Assembly (NCBI RefSeq): GCF_042654245.1
Contig: NZ_JBHSGI010000034.1
Coordinates: forward strand, 62,001 to 126,000
Source of the DNA: Seohaeicola_A nanhaiensis
GTDB lineage: Bacteria > Pseudomonadota > Alphaproteobacteria > Rhodobacterales > Rhodobacteraceae
Length of the DNA: 64,000 nt
Reading direction: 5' to 3'
In this document: positions 49,871-58,953 of the stretch, one piece after another
How the letters are laid out: each line of letters opens with the position of its first letter
How positions within the stretch are numbered: the first letter of the stretch is position 1
Translations under genes and position numbers: made by a program
Notes under the pieces: generated by a model
The model's input: only the letters and a program-made list of their open reading frames with translations
What the model was told of the DNA's origin: nothing
Database searches by the model: none

Positions 49871-50148
49871 GGTTCGAGTCCGGTGACGTCGTAGGTGCGG
49901 GGCAGGCCGGCGGTGACCTCGGCCCAGGGCGATCCGGCGGTGCGGGTCTGGTGGGAGTGGAAATCGGCCGGGGTGGCGAAGGCCTCGTCCACCAGCAGGC
50001 GGCCGGGTGTGTCGGGGCTTTCGATCACGTCGAAGCGCAGGCAGCCCGGCTCGGCGCGGGTGAGGCGGATGTGTTCGGGCAGGGCGGCCAGCACAGCCGC
50101 GCGCCGTTCGGGCGGCACGTCGACGTGGCCGGTCAGGATTACTCCCAC
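49867..50148 (-). CDS. Antibiotic biosynthesis monooxygenase (ABM) fold protein
   Basis: A 93-aa ferredoxin-like dimeric ABM protein of quinol-monooxygenase type. GVILTGHVDVPPERRAAVLA, then EPGCLRFDVIESPDTPG, then the FHSHQTRTAGSPWAEV segment form the usual order of strands and helices with the conserved FHSHQ. It may oxidise quinols or aromatic compounds, or stabilise small reactive metabolites. It overlaps guaA by 10 bases and the DMT gene by four bases, so the three are coupled. Confidence 0.85.
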   Translation of the reverse strand: MGVILTGHVDVPPERRAAVLAALPEHIRLTRAEPGCLRFDVIESPDTPGRLLVDEAFATPADFHSHQTRTAGSPWAEVTAGLPRTYDVTGLEP

Positions 50149-51701
50149 TCGATCGTGCCTGGCGGTTTCGAGGTGATGTCGTAGGTGACGCGGTTGATGC
50201 CCTGCACCTCGTTGATGATCCGCGTTGCGGTTTCGCCCAGGAAATCGTGGGAGAAGGGGTAGTAGTCGGCGGTCATGCCGTCGACCGAGGTGACAGCGCG
50301 CAGGGCGCAGGCGAAATCGTAGGTGCGCCCGTCGCCCATCACGCCGACGGTGCGCACGGGGAGGATGGCGACGAAGGCCTGCCAGATGTCGTCGTAGAGG
50401 CCGTGGCGGCGGATCTGGTCGATGTAGACCGCATCGGCCTTGCGCAGGATTTCGAGCTTCTCCCGCGTGATCTCGCCCGGGCAGCGGATCGCGAGGCCGG
50501 GGCCAGGGAAGGGGTGGCGGCCGATGAAGCTGGGCGGCAGGCCAAGTTCGCGCCCAAGCGCGCGGACCTCGTCCTTGAACAGCTCGCGCAGCGGTTCGAC
50601 CAGCTTGAGACCCATCTTTTCGGGCAGGCCGCCGACGTTGTGGTGCGACTTGATGGTGACCGAGGGGCCGCCCGAGAAGCTGACCGATTCGATCACGTCA
50701 GGGTAGAGCGTGCCCTGGGCGAGGAAGCGGGCGCCTTCGATCTGATCGGCGTAGTGCTGGAAGACGTCGATGAACAGCCGGCCGATGGTCTTGCGCTTGA
50801 TCTCGGGGTCGCTGACGCCGTCGAGGGCGGAGAGGAAGCGCTCCTGCTCCTGGGCGTGGATGACTTGGAGGTTCATGTGATCGCGGAACATGCCGACGAC
50901 CTCTTCGGCCTCGTTCAGGCGCAGCAGGCCATGGTCGACGAAGACGCAGGTGAGCTGGTCGCCCACCGCCTCGTGGATCAGGGCCGCGGCGACCGAGCTG
51001 TCGACGCCGCCCGAGAGCGCGCAGATCACCTTGGCGTCGCCGACCTGCTCGCGGATCCGGGTGACCATCTCCTCGCGGTAGGCGGCCATCGTCCAGTCGC
51101 CGGTGAAACCGGCGAGGCGGACGAAGTTCTCGTAGAGGCGGGCGCCGTTCGGGGTGTGGTGCACCTCGGGGTGGAACTGCACGGCGTAGAAATTGCGCGC
51201 GGGGTCGCCGGTGATGGCGAAGGGCGCATTCGGCGAGGTGCCGTAGACCTTGAAGCCGGGGGCGATCTTCGAAACGTGGTCGCCGTGGCTCATCCAGACC
51301 TGTTCGCGGTCTGCGGCGAACCAGCCTTCGAGCAGCGGCAGCCTGTCGGTGGCCGGGGTGACGAAGGCACGGCCGAATTCGGCGGTGCCGTGGCCGCGTT
51401 CGACATGGCCGCCGAGGTTGTGCATCATCACCTGCTGGCCGTAGCAGATGCCAAGGATCGGGACGCCCAGATCGTAGACCGATTGCGGCGGCATCGGCGC
51501 GCCTTCGGCAAAGACCGAGGAGGGGCCGCCCGAGAAGATCACCGCCTTGGGAGCGAACTCCCTGAGAAAGGCATCGTCCACGGTGTTGAACGGGTGGATT
51601 TCGCAATAGACCTTCAGTTCGCGCAGGCGGCGCGCGATCAGCTGCGTCACCTGGCTGCCGAAGTCTATGATGAGGAGGCGGTCGTGATGGGGCTGGCTCA
51701 T
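50139..51701 (-). CDS. guaA: GMP synthase (glutamine-hydrolysing)
   Basis: A 520-aa enzyme that aminates XMP to GMP. The class I amidotransferase domain has GICYGQQVMMHNLGG (Cys) and the HPEVHHT segment (His, Glu). The ATP pyrophosphatase domain has the P-loop ALSGGVDSSV. The C-terminal dimerisation domain ends VTYDITSKPPGTIEWE, as is typical. The ATG at 51701 starts MSQPHHDRLLIIDFGSQV. Its downstream end overlaps the ABM gene. Confidence 0.98.
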   Translation of the reverse strand: MSQPHHDRLLIIDFGSQVTQLIARRLRELKVYCEIHPFNTVDDAFLREFAPKAVIFSGGPSSVFAEGAPMPPQSVYDLGVPILGICYGQQVMMHNLGGHVERGHGTAEFGRAFVTPATDRLPLLEGWFAADREQVWMSHGDHVSKIAPGFKVYGTSPNAPFAITGDPARNFYAVQFHPEVHHTPNGARLYENFVRLAGFTGDWTMAAYREEMVTRIREQVGDAKVICALSGGVDSSVAAALIHEAVGDQLTCVFVDHGLLRLNEAEEVVGMFRDHMNLQVIHAQEQERFLSALDGVSDPEIKRKTIGRLFIDVFQHYADQIEGARFLAQGTLYPDVIESVSFSGGPSVTIKSHHNVGGLPEKMGLKLVEPLRELFKDEVRALGRELGLPPSFIGRHPFPGPGLAIRCPGEITREKLEILRKADAVYIDQIRRHGLYDDIWQAFVAILPVRTVGVMGDGRTYDFACALRAVTSVDGMTADYYPFSHDFLGETATRIINEVQGINRVTYDITSKPPGTIEWE

Positions 51702-51792
51702 GCCTCGCTGATTAGGCGCGCGCCGGGGCGGAGGCAAGAGGGATGCTGTGCCGCGCCCGGCGCAATGCGCCGCGTCTGATGGTCAGCGCCGC

Positions 51793-52581
51793 TCAGTTGA
51801 TCGGAGAGAGCAGTTCGGGCGCGGTGACCAGCTGGCGCACGCCGTGGCTGTGGTTCTCGCCGAAGACATTGCCGCGCAGGCCCCAGGCGTAGAGCGACGA
51901 GATGTCGAGCCGCAGGCAGGCGGGACGCACGCTCCACGTCACCTGGAGCGGCGAGCAGACTTCCTGCGTGTATTTCGGGCCCGTGGTGGAGCCGCCGAAG
52001 ACCACCGGCGTGCCGCTGCCTTCGGGCAGGGCGCGGGGCTGAGGATGGCCGTCGACTCGGCTGCCGGTATAGTTGAAGTCGGCGAAATCCAGCGCCTCCG
52101 GGTCGTTCACCAGCAGGAAGACCTGCGATTCGACGCGCAGCTGGGGGTTGGCGCAGGTGGCGGGCACGCAGGATTCGAGACCGGGGCCGGGGAAGACCTC
52201 GCAACTCGAATAGACCCAGTGCACCTCGATCGTGTCGCCGGGTTTGGCGCCGTGGAAGCCGCCGTGGCCATGCGAGGGGTCTTCCAGTTCCGCGGGTGTC
52301 AGCGCATCGGTGTCGTTGCACTTGTAGCCGCCATGTTCGCCCTCGCCCGCGAAGACGCTGAATCCCGGGCCCTTGTGTTCGGCATTGGTATGCGTGTGGA
52401 TGTTGCAGAGGTTCATCGACGACGCGGGCGGCGCTGGCGAAAAGACGCGCGGATTGCTGCCTGCGCGCTGGGCGATGTCGCGCGGGGTCTGGGGGCCGAA
52501 TCCGACGCAAAGTTCGCCTTCGGCATGGGCCGGCAGGGCCAGCACGGGGATAAGGAGCAGGGGAAGGAGGGCGCGGCGCAT
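51793..52581 (-). CDS. Delta-class carbonic anhydrase-like secreted protein
   Basis: A 262-aa protein with a signal peptide (LLPLLLIPVLALPAHA). The mature part carries the delta carbonic anhydrase signature first described in diatoms: LCNIHTHTNAEHKGPGFS, EGEHGGYKC, SHGHGGFHGAKPGD and VHWVYSSCEVFPGPGL. A C-terminal GENHSHGVRQLV follows. It is rich in His and has several Cys pairs (SSCEV, SCVPATCANP, EVCSPL). It would hydrate CO2 in the periplasm. I assign it by motif resemblance; the metal ligands were not checked. Confidence 0.8.
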   Translation of the reverse strand: MRRALLPLLLIPVLALPAHAEGELCVGFGPQTPRDIAQRAGSNPRVFSPAPPASSMNLCNIHTHTNAEHKGPGFSVFAGEGEHGGYKCNDTDALTPAELEDPSHGHGGFHGAKPGDTIEVHWVYSSCEVFPGPGLESCVPATCANPQLRVESQVFLLVNDPEALDFADFNYTGSRVDGHPQPRALPEGSGTPVVFGGSTTGPKYTQEVCSPLQVTWSVRPACLRLDISSLYAWGLRGNVFGENHSHGVRQLVTAPELLSPIN

Positions 52582-52773
52582 GGGGCGGATCCTTTCAAGA
52601 GGCGTTTCGCGCATAAAGAAGGCCCCAAGCCGTAAATTTCGCGCTAACGACGCGGGGTCTCCGGCACGCCCCAAATGTCGTATTTTCACCAGATGCGACG
52701 TAATCCTTCCCGGAGGCGGGGCGCGGCTGCGCTATTGCACGTGCCAGAGGCCGGTCAGAACGAGGGACGTGAC

Positions 52774-54321
52774 ATGTCGGATACAGCACCTACTCAGCGG
52801 CGCGCGCGCGGTGGCGGCGGCGCGGCCCGGCGGGCCGAGCGGAGCGCGGTCAGCTTCGAGACCGCGCGTTTCATCGAGCGCAACATCCCCAATTTCGAGG
52901 TGCTGAACGACGAGGCGCTGGAAATCATCGAATACAACGCCGAGACGGTGTTGCAGGAGGTGGGCGTCAAGTTCGTCAACAACCCCGGCGCGCTGGAGCT
53001 GTGGCGGGCGGCCGGGGCGGATGTGGATGACGAGCGGGTGCGGATTCCGCGCGGGCTGGCGCGCCAGCTGTGTTCGACGGCACCGTCGGTCTATACCCAG
53101 CACGCGCGCAATCCCGAGCGCAACGTGGTTGTGGGTGGCCGAAATCTGGTGCTGGCGCCGGTCTATGGCCCGCCCTTCGTGCGCGATGTCGACGGCGGAC
53201 GGCGCTATGCGACGATGGCCGATTTCAACAACTTCGTGAAGCTGGGCTATATGTCCAAGTGGCTGCACCATTCGGGCGGCACGGTCTGCGAACCGACCGA
53301 CATTCCGGTGAACAAGCGCCACCTCGACATGCTGTTCGCGCATATGACCCTGAGCGACAAGCCGTTCATGGGATCGGTGACCGAGCCCAGCCGGGCGCAG
53401 GATTCGGTCGACATGTGCGGCATCCTCTTCGGCGAGGACTTCGTGCAGCAGAACACGGTGATGACCTCGCTGATCAACGTCAACTCGCCGATGACCTTCG
53501 ACGACGTGATGATGGGCGCGATGGAGGTCTATGCCAAGAACAACCAGGCCTGCATCCTGTCGCCCTTCATCGTCGGCGGCGCGATGGCGCCGGTGTCGGT
53601 CGCGGGCACCCTGACGCAGGTTCTGGCCGAGGTGCTGGCCGGCATCGCCTACAACCAGCTGGTGCGCAAGGGCGCGCCGGTGATTTTCGGGGCCTTCGTC
53701 GCCTCGATCGACATGAACAGCGGCGCGCCGACCTTCGGCACGCCGGAGGCGTCGCTGATCACCTACGGCGCGGGGCAGCTGGCGCGGCGGATGGGGCTGC
53801 CGTATCGCTCGGCCGGGGCGTTCTGCGGGTCGAAGCTGCCGGATGCGCAGGCGGCCTATGAAAGCGCCAATTCGCTGAACATGGGGCTGCTGGGGGGCGT
53901 CAACTTCATGCTGCACGCCTGTGGCTGGCTGGAAGGCGGACTGGTGAGCTCCTACGAAAAGTTCGTGATGGACGCCGATCAGCTGGGCATCCTGCACGGG
54001 CTGGCCAAGGGTGTGGGCGTCACCGAGAACGATCAGGCGATGGACGCCATCGCCGAAGTCGGTCCGGGCGGGCACTATCTGGGCTGCGCCCATACGCAGG
54101 CCAATTTCAAGAACGCCTTCTGGCGGACCAACCTGCTGGATTACAAGCCGTTCGAGACCTGGGACGAGGAAGGCGCACGCGACACGCAGGCGCTGGCGGC
54201 GATCAAAGTGCGGCAGATGCTGGACACCTATCAGAAGCCGGCCATCGACCCCGCGGTGGAAGAGGCGCTGAGCGCCTTCGTTGCCGACCGCAAGGCTTCG
54301 ATGCCCGACGCCTTTATCTGA
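52774..54321 (+). CDS. Trimethylamine methyltransferase-family (MttB) protein, non-pyrrolysine type
   Basis: A 515-aa TIM-barrel methyltransferase of the MttB superfamily, without an in-frame TAG, so it lacks pyrrolysine. These relatives demethylate quaternary amines such as glycine betaine and pass the methyl group to a corrinoid protein. HYLGCAHTQANFKNAFW and MGLLGGVNFMLHACGWLEGGL are recognisable family segments. No corrinoid protein or activator gene is adjacent. The N-terminus is Arg/Ala-rich and poorly conserved. The start (52774) is chosen because the longer frame has no relation. It ends two bases before the DUF6477 stop. Confidence 0.87.
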   Translation: MSDTAPTQRRARGGGGAARRAERSAVSFETARFIERNIPNFEVLNDEALEIIEYNAETVLQEVGVKFVNNPGALELWRAAGADVDDERVRIPRGLARQLCSTAPSVYTQHARNPERNVVVGGRNLVLAPVYGPPFVRDVDGGRRYATMADFNNFVKLGYMSKWLHHSGGTVCEPTDIPVNKRHLDMLFAHMTLSDKPFMGSVTEPSRAQDSVDMCGILFGEDFVQQNTVMTSLINVNSPMTFDDVMMGAMEVYAKNNQACILSPFIVGGAMAPVSVAGTLTQVLAEVLAGIAYNQLVRKGAPVIFGAFVASIDMNSGAPTFGTPEASLITYGAGQLARRMGLPYRSAGAFCGSKLPDAQAAYESANSLNMGLLGGVNFMLHACGWLEGGLVSSYEKFVMDADQLGILHGLAKGVGVTENDQAMDAIAEVGPGGHYLGCAHTQANFKNAFWRTNLLDYKPFETWDEEGARDTQALAAIKVRQMLDTYQKPAIDPAVEEALSAFVADRKASMPDAFI

Positions 54322-54323
54322 GA

Positions 54324-54623
54324 TCAGCCCTCGGGCGAAGGGCGGGTCGCGGCGACAAGCTGTGCCTCGCCCATCATCGCGATCAGAAGATCGAGATGGC
54401 GGGAGAGCGAATAGCCGGCGTCGTCCTGGCGGCGCCGGTCATCCAGATCGCGTTCAAGATCCATCAGGCGCAACAGGGCGGAGGCCGGGCGGGGCAGGGT
54501 GGTGTAGCCGAGCAGCCGCCTGAGGTGGCGGTCGCGGGAATACTCGCGCGCCCCGATCCGCGCGGCGCGGATCAGAAGGCGGGGCCGGCGGAGCCGATTG
54601 AGTATCGTCAGGATATCCTGCAT
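54324..54623 (-). CDS. DUF6477 family protein
   Basis: A 99-aa basic protein of a family I know from Rhodobacteraceae. It is Arg-rich (LNRLRRPRLLIRAARIGARE) with a conserved LRRLLGYTTLPRPASALLRL and an acidic C-terminal helix (DLERDLDDRRRQDDAGYS, then RHLDLLIAMMGEAQ). The function is unknown. Its gene is divergent from the DUF6456 gene and convergent with the mttB-family gene. Both members of the divergent pair are conserved small regulators or partners. Confidence 0.75.
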   Translation of the reverse strand: MQDILTILNRLRRPRLLIRAARIGAREYSRDRHLRRLLGYTTLPRPASALLRLMDLERDLDDRRRQDDAGYSLSRHLDLLIAMMGEAQLVAATRPSPEG

Positions 54624-54761
54624 GGAACTGTCCTTTCCCTGCGTTTCGATCCTTCTCTCTATTGCACAACCATTCCGGGTGTTGCGGAACCGAACCGGAC
54701 AGCGTTCGGCGGATTCAATTCAATTTATGCTTCTGCAAAGATGCTGGCGGGACCACGCAAA

Positions 54762-54776
54762 TTAACCTTGCGGTAA
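54762..54776. promoter_or_regulatory. CtrA-like site between DUF6477 and DUF6456 genes
   Basis: TTAA-CCTTGCG-GTAA fits the CtrA consensus TTAA-N7-TTAA with one mismatch, and GGTTAAC follows at about 54797. It lies in the 169-base divergent region. CtrA controls cell-cycle and motility genes in alphaproteobacteria. Such a match is expected by chance at some frequency, so this is weak. Confidence 0.3.
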
Positions 54777-54792
54777 CCAAGTCTCCCCAAGG

Positions 54793-56007
54793 TTGTGGTT
54801 AACAATTCGTGAATTCAGAGGGATTTCAGGTCTGGATACGGAGCCGCATTTCGGGAAAGCGCCAGAGACAAGGGCGACGAGCCGGCTGGGCTGGGTTCCG
54901 GACGAGGCGCGCCGCTACCTTGCGCATACCGAGGGGCGGCTTTCGATCCGGGACATCGCCCGGTCGTCCGGCTGCCATGCCTCGACCGTGCTGCGCCAGA
55001 TCCGCCGGATCGAGACGCGACGCGACGATCCGCTGATCGACGCCGCACTGACTCGGCTGGCGCGCTCGGTCTTGCCCTCTCACCGTTTGAGGAAAACTGC
55101 CCTGGGTGCGGGCGCCTATGAGACCAAGGATTTCTTTTCGATGAACATGCTGCAAAAAACCGGGACCGACGTGATCGATGCTGCCGTGCTGAATCGCGAG
55201 GCGGCACGGATCCTGCGCCGCCTTTGCGAAACGGGGGCCGTGCTGGCGGTGGCCGAGAACATGGAGAAGGCCGTTGTCGTGCGCGATGACGACGGCGGGG
55301 CGACCCTGCGGACGGCGGTGGTGGACACCGGCGTGGCCGAGGCGATGGCGTTGAAGGACTGGATCGCCTGCGAGAAGCCGGGGCGGGTGTCGCGCTATCG
55401 GATCACCGCGGCGGGCCGCGCGGCGCTGGGGCGGCTGCTGGCCGAACAGGAGAACCTGCGGCGCAGCGTGACCGAAGCGGGGTTTGCCGAGGCGCAGGGG
55501 GCCTATTGCGACCCGGGCGGCGACTGGGAGGCGAGCGGTGCGGGCGAGGGGGGGCCGCGCCGCCGGACCCGCTATGGCGTGGCCGAGAGTCCGCTGACGG
55601 CGCTGGCGCGGCGCAGGGATCGCGACGGGCGCGCCTTTCTGGACGATTCGCTGGTGCAGGCCGGCGAACGGCTGCGCGAGGATTTCGAGCTGTCGCAGAT
55701 CGGGCCGAGGGTCACGCAGAACTGGGACCGGTTCATGACCGCGGGGGTGCGCGGCACGGGCCATGGCCAGGGCGCCGACCGGGGGCCGGCGGCGGCGCGC
55801 GATCGGGTGGCGCGGGCGCTGCACGACCTGGGGCCGGGACTGAGCGACGTGGTGCTGCGCTGCTGCTGCTATCTGGAAGGGCTGGAAACAGCCGAGCAGC
55901 GCATGGGCTGGTCGGCGCGGTCGGGCAAGATCGTGCTGCGCATCGCGTTGCAACGGCTGAAACGCCATTACGAGGGGCAGTCCGATCGTGAGCGGATGAT
56001 CGGCTGA
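54793..56007 (+). CDS. DUF6456 domain HTH regulator
   Basis: A 404-aa putative DNA-binding protein. The N-terminal HTH is TEGRLSIRDIARSSGCHASTVLRQIRRIETRR (about residues 45-75). The middle (about 165-210) reads as a second winged helix. The C-terminal DUF6456 domain (SPLTALARRRDRDGRAFLDD, WSARSGKIVLRIALQRLKRHY) is complete. In Rhodobacteraceae the pairing of this gene with DUF6477 recurs. The start is uncertain: the listed TTG has no strong ribosome site, and a later codon is possible. Confidence 0.78.
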   Translation: MWLTIREFRGISGLDTEPHFGKAPETRATSRLGWVPDEARRYLAHTEGRLSIRDIARSSGCHASTVLRQIRRIETRRDDPLIDAALTRLARSVLPSHRLRKTALGAGAYETKDFFSMNMLQKTGTDVIDAAVLNREAARILRRLCETGAVLAVAENMEKAVVVRDDDGGATLRTAVVDTGVAEAMALKDWIACEKPGRVSRYRITAAGRAALGRLLAEQENLRRSVTEAGFAEAQGAYCDPGGDWEASGAGEGGPRRRTRYGVAESPLTALARRRDRDGRAFLDDSLVQAGERLREDFELSQIGPRVTQNWDRFMTAGVRGTGHGQGADRGPAAARDRVARALHDLGPGLSDVVLRCCCYLEGLETAEQRMGWSARSGKIVLRIALQRLKRHYEGQSDRERMIG

Positions 56008-56054
56008 TCATAGGCGGGACTGGCGCATTGTGCGATCCGCGATAAGATGCGGTT

Positions 56055-56981
56055 ATGTCGTTCACCCTGCGCCAGCTCACTTATTTCCGCGCCCTTGCCG
56101 AACAGCGCAACTTTGGCCGCGCGGCGGCCGTCTGCAATGTGTCGCAACCGGCGCTGTCGGTGCAGATCCGGGCGCTGGAGGACATGATGGGCGGTGCGCT
56201 GGTGGAGCGGCGGGCGCGCGATGTGCTGCTGACACCGCTCGGCCGCGAGGTTCTGGCGCATGGCAAGGAGGTTCTGGACGCGGCGGCGCGGCTTGAGAAC
56301 CTTGCCCATGCGCGCGACGGGGCGCAGCGGTCGCTGTCGCTGGGGCTGATTCCGACCATCGCTCCGTATCTGCTGCCGGGCGTTCTGGCCGCGCTGCGGG
56401 CGGGCGATCTGTCGCTGTCGGTGCGGGTGCGGGAATCGCTGACCGAACAGCTGCTGGAGGCGCTGCTGGCGGGCGAACTGGACGCAGCGGTTCTGGCGCT
56501 GCCTTCGGGCGCGGCGGGGCTGGTCGAGGTGGAGCTGTTCCGCGACACCTTCCTTCTGGCCGGAACCGGCGCGCGGCTGGCGGGGCTGGGTGCCAAGGCG
56601 CGGACGCTGTCGCCGGCGGATCTGGAACCCACGCAACTGCTGTTGCTGGAGGACGGCCATTGCCTGACCGATCAGGCGCTGGCGGCCTGCGGGCGGGAGA
56701 AGTCCGCGCCCGGGATCAACATGGGCGCCTCGTCGCTGGCCACGCTGTCGCGGCTGGTGGCGGCCGGGTTCGGGTTCACGCTGATGCCGGAACTGGCGGC
56801 CGAGGCCGAGCGCACCGCCGCGCCGGGGCTGGAGCTGCGGCGCTTCCCGACGCCCGAGCCGGCCCGCACCATCGGCCTGGTGCGGCGGGCGAGCACGCCT
56901 GGCGCGGGGTGGTTCGACGAGCTGGCCGCGCTGATCCGGGGCGTGGGCGAGGGGATCGTTGGGGCGACGCGCGCGGGTTAG
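56055..56981 (+). CDS. oxyR: OxyR-type LysR regulator (hydrogen peroxide sensor)
   Basis: A 308-aa LysR-type activator. The HTH (LTYFRALAEQRNFGRAAAVC and onward) is at the N-terminus. The regulatory domain carries GHCLTDQALAAC, with C203 and C212 spaced nine residues apart as in the redox Cys pair of E. coli OxyR (199/208). LLLLEDGHCLTD is the typical context. It should activate catalase-type genes upon oxidation, but no such gene is beside it here. The stop overlaps the convergent coiled-coil gene by four bases. Confidence 0.9.
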   Translation: MSFTLRQLTYFRALAEQRNFGRAAAVCNVSQPALSVQIRALEDMMGGALVERRARDVLLTPLGREVLAHGKEVLDAAARLENLAHARDGAQRSLSLGLIPTIAPYLLPGVLAALRAGDLSLSVRVRESLTEQLLEALLAGELDAAVLALPSGAAGLVEVELFRDTFLLAGTGARLAGLGAKARTLSPADLEPTQLLLLEDGHCLTDQALAACGREKSAPGINMGASSLATLSRLVAAGFGFTLMPELAAEAERTAAPGLELRRFPTPEPARTIGLVRRASTPGAGWFDELAALIRGVGEGIVGATRAG

Positions 56982-57877
56982 GCGGCCTTCTTTACCGCCT
57001 TTTCGCTATCCGACTTCAGCCGCTTGCAGCTGGCGAGGAAGTCGGCGACCAGATCGATCAGCTGCATGATCTCTTTCTTCTCGGGTGAGGCCTCGATCTC
57101 TTTCTTCTGCTTCTTCAGGGCGTCCTGATAGGTCTTGTCGAGCTTGGTCAGCTTGTCGAGCATCCCGTCGGCGAGCTTGATCTTTTTGCCGGCTTCCTTC
57201 GGATCGCTGTCGGCGGCGGTCTGGGCGTCGTCATAGGCATCGGCGATGGCGTGGGCCAGCTTTTCGACCTGCTTTTCGCCCTTCTTGCGCGCGCCGGCTT
57301 CGAGGATCTTGGGCAGGTCGGTGCCCGAGGCCTTGGCCAGCGTCTTCTTGAGGATGACCTGCATCGTGGCATCTTCTTTGGCGGCGTAGAAGAGTTCGAC
57401 GAATTTGACCGTGCCATAGACATTGGCGGTAGCGGTCAGCGAATCGACCTCGTCCTTGACGCTGGCGAGGAACTTCTCGGTCTCCTTCTTCGCGGCGCCG
57501 GCGGGTTTGTCCTTTTTCACCTCTTTCTCGGCCTTTTCGAGCCGGCCTTTCAGGTCATCGCGCAGCTTTTCGGCAGCGCCACAGAAGTCGTTGAGCGCCT
57601 TGACCTGAGCCTTGTGGTCGGCGGTGGCCTTTTTCCAGCTCTTGAAGGCCTTCGAGAAATCACCGCTGGCTTCGAAATCGGCCAGTTTCTTGCCTTTCTC
57701 GCCCTCTTCCACCGCCTTGGCGATCGCCTCGCGCACCTCGGACTCGCGGTCCCAGGCGGCGTTCAGGGCGGCAATCAGCGCCTTCTTGATCTTCGCGGCG
57801 GCGGGCTCTGTATAGGGATTGAATTTTGGCTGGAGCTTCTTGAAGTCGGTTCGCAACTTGTCGAGGTCTTTCGCCAT
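56978..57877 (-). CDS. Lysine-rich coiled-coil hypothetical protein
   Basis: A 299-aa highly charged, helical protein: repeated K/E-rich helices with heptad-like spacing (KGRLEKAEKEVKKDKPAG, LDKTYQDALKKQKKEIE). It has one non-helical hydrophobic middle section (VYGTVKFVELFYAAKEDATM). No domain is recognised. Such proteins can be structural or stress-related. It is divergent from lipA. The 115 bases between carry no terminator or riboswitch. Confidence 0.7.
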   Translation of the reverse strand: MAKDLDKLRTDFKKLQPKFNPYTEPAAAKIKKALIAALNAAWDRESEVREAIAKAVEEGEKGKKLADFEASGDFSKAFKSWKKATADHKAQVKALNDFCGAAEKLRDDLKGRLEKAEKEVKKDKPAGAAKKETEKFLASVKDEVDSLTATANVYGTVKFVELFYAAKEDATMQVILKKTLAKASGTDLPKILEAGARKKGEKQVEKLAHAIADAYDDAQTAADSDPKEAGKKIKLADGMLDKLTKLDKTYQDALKKQKKEIEASPEKKEIMQLIDLVADFLASCKRLKSDSEKAVKKAA

Positions 57878-57992
57878 CCGTCGCTCCCTGCCGTGAGGCC
57901 CCCTGTGCTGGGCGCAGAGCGGCTTTGCGCCGCTGGCGCTTTCGGGCCTGCGTGGTTATGTTAGGGTATCCTGGAGCACGAACCAAGGATTG

Positions 57993-58952
57993 ATGCCCGT
58001 GCGCGACCTCAAGATTCCCTCTCAGCGTCACCCCGAAAAGGCGCATCGCCCCGATAACGTCCAGCCCAAGAAGCCGGCGTGGATCCGTGTCAAGGCGCCG
58101 GGCGGCAAGGGTTATGCCGAGACTGCCAAGATCATGCGGGACAACAAGCTGGTCACCGTCTGCGAAGAGGCCGGCTGCCCCAACGTCGGCGAATGCTGGA
58201 GCCAGGGCCACGCCACCATGATGATCATGGGCGAGGTCTGCACCCGCGCCTGCACCTTCTGCAACATCGCGACCGGCAAGCCGCCCGAGGCGCTGGACGC
58301 CTTCGAGCCGGGGCGGGTGGCGCATGCGGTCGAGAAGCTGGGGCTGAACCATGTGGTCATCACCAGTGTGGACCGGGACGACGTGGAGGACGGCGGCGCC
58401 GAACATTTCGCCCAGACCATCCGCGCGATCCGGCATCGCAGCCCCACGACGACCATCGAGATCCTGACGCCGGATTTCATCCGCTGCGATCCGAAGGTGC
58501 TGGACGTGGTGGTTGAGGCGCGGCCCGACGTGTTCAACCACAATCTCGAGACTGTGCCGGGGCTGTACCCCGAGGTGCGGCCTGGCGCGCGCTATTTCCA
58601 TTCGCTGCGGCTGTTGCAGCGGGTCAAGGAACTGGACCCTTCGATGTTCACCAAGTCGGGCATCATGGTGGGGCTGGGCGAGGACCGGCAGGCTGTCATT
58701 CAGGTGATGGAGGACATGCGCGCCGCCGACATCGACTTCCTGACCATCGGCCAGTATTTGCAGCCGACGCCCAAGCACCACAGGGTGGACCGGTTCGTGA
58801 CGCCTGAGGAATTCGCGAGCTACGAGAAGGTGGCCTACAACAAGGGCTTCCTGATGGTCTCGGCGACGCCGCTGACGCGGTCGTCATATCACGCGGGCGA
58901 CGATTTCGCGCGGCTGCGGGCGGCGCGACTGCAGAAGCTGTCGCGCGCCTGA
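57993..58952 (+). CDS. lipA: Lipoyl synthase
   Basis: A 319-aa radical SAM enzyme that inserts two sulfurs into octanoyl groups on lipoyl domains. The auxiliary-cluster motif is CEEAGCPNVGEC (CX4CX5C). The radical SAM motif is CTRACTFC (CX3CX2C). The C-terminal RSSYHAGDDF holds the conserved Arg-Ser-Ser that ligates the auxiliary cluster. The ATG at 57993 follows AAGGA at good spacing and starts MPVRDLKIPSQRHP. No lipB is adjacent. Confidence 0.97.
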   Translation: MPVRDLKIPSQRHPEKAHRPDNVQPKKPAWIRVKAPGGKGYAETAKIMRDNKLVTVCEEAGCPNVGECWSQGHATMMIMGEVCTRACTFCNIATGKPPEALDAFEPGRVAHAVEKLGLNHVVITSVDRDDVEDGGAEHFAQTIRAIRHRSPTTTIEILTPDFIRCDPKVLDVVVEARPDVFNHNLETVPGLYPEVRPGARYFHSLRLLQRVKELDPSMFTKSGIMVGLGEDRQAVIQVMEDMRAADIDFLTIGQYLQPTPKHHRVDRFVTPEEFASYEKVAYNKGFLMVSATPLTRSSYHAGDDFARLRAARLQKLSRA

Positions 58953-58953
58953 G

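Noticed and set aside
52774..54321. Pyrrolysine-type trimethylamine methyltransferase
   Set aside because: No in-frame TAG occurs in the gene, and no pyl genes are present, so it is the non-pyrrolysine group.
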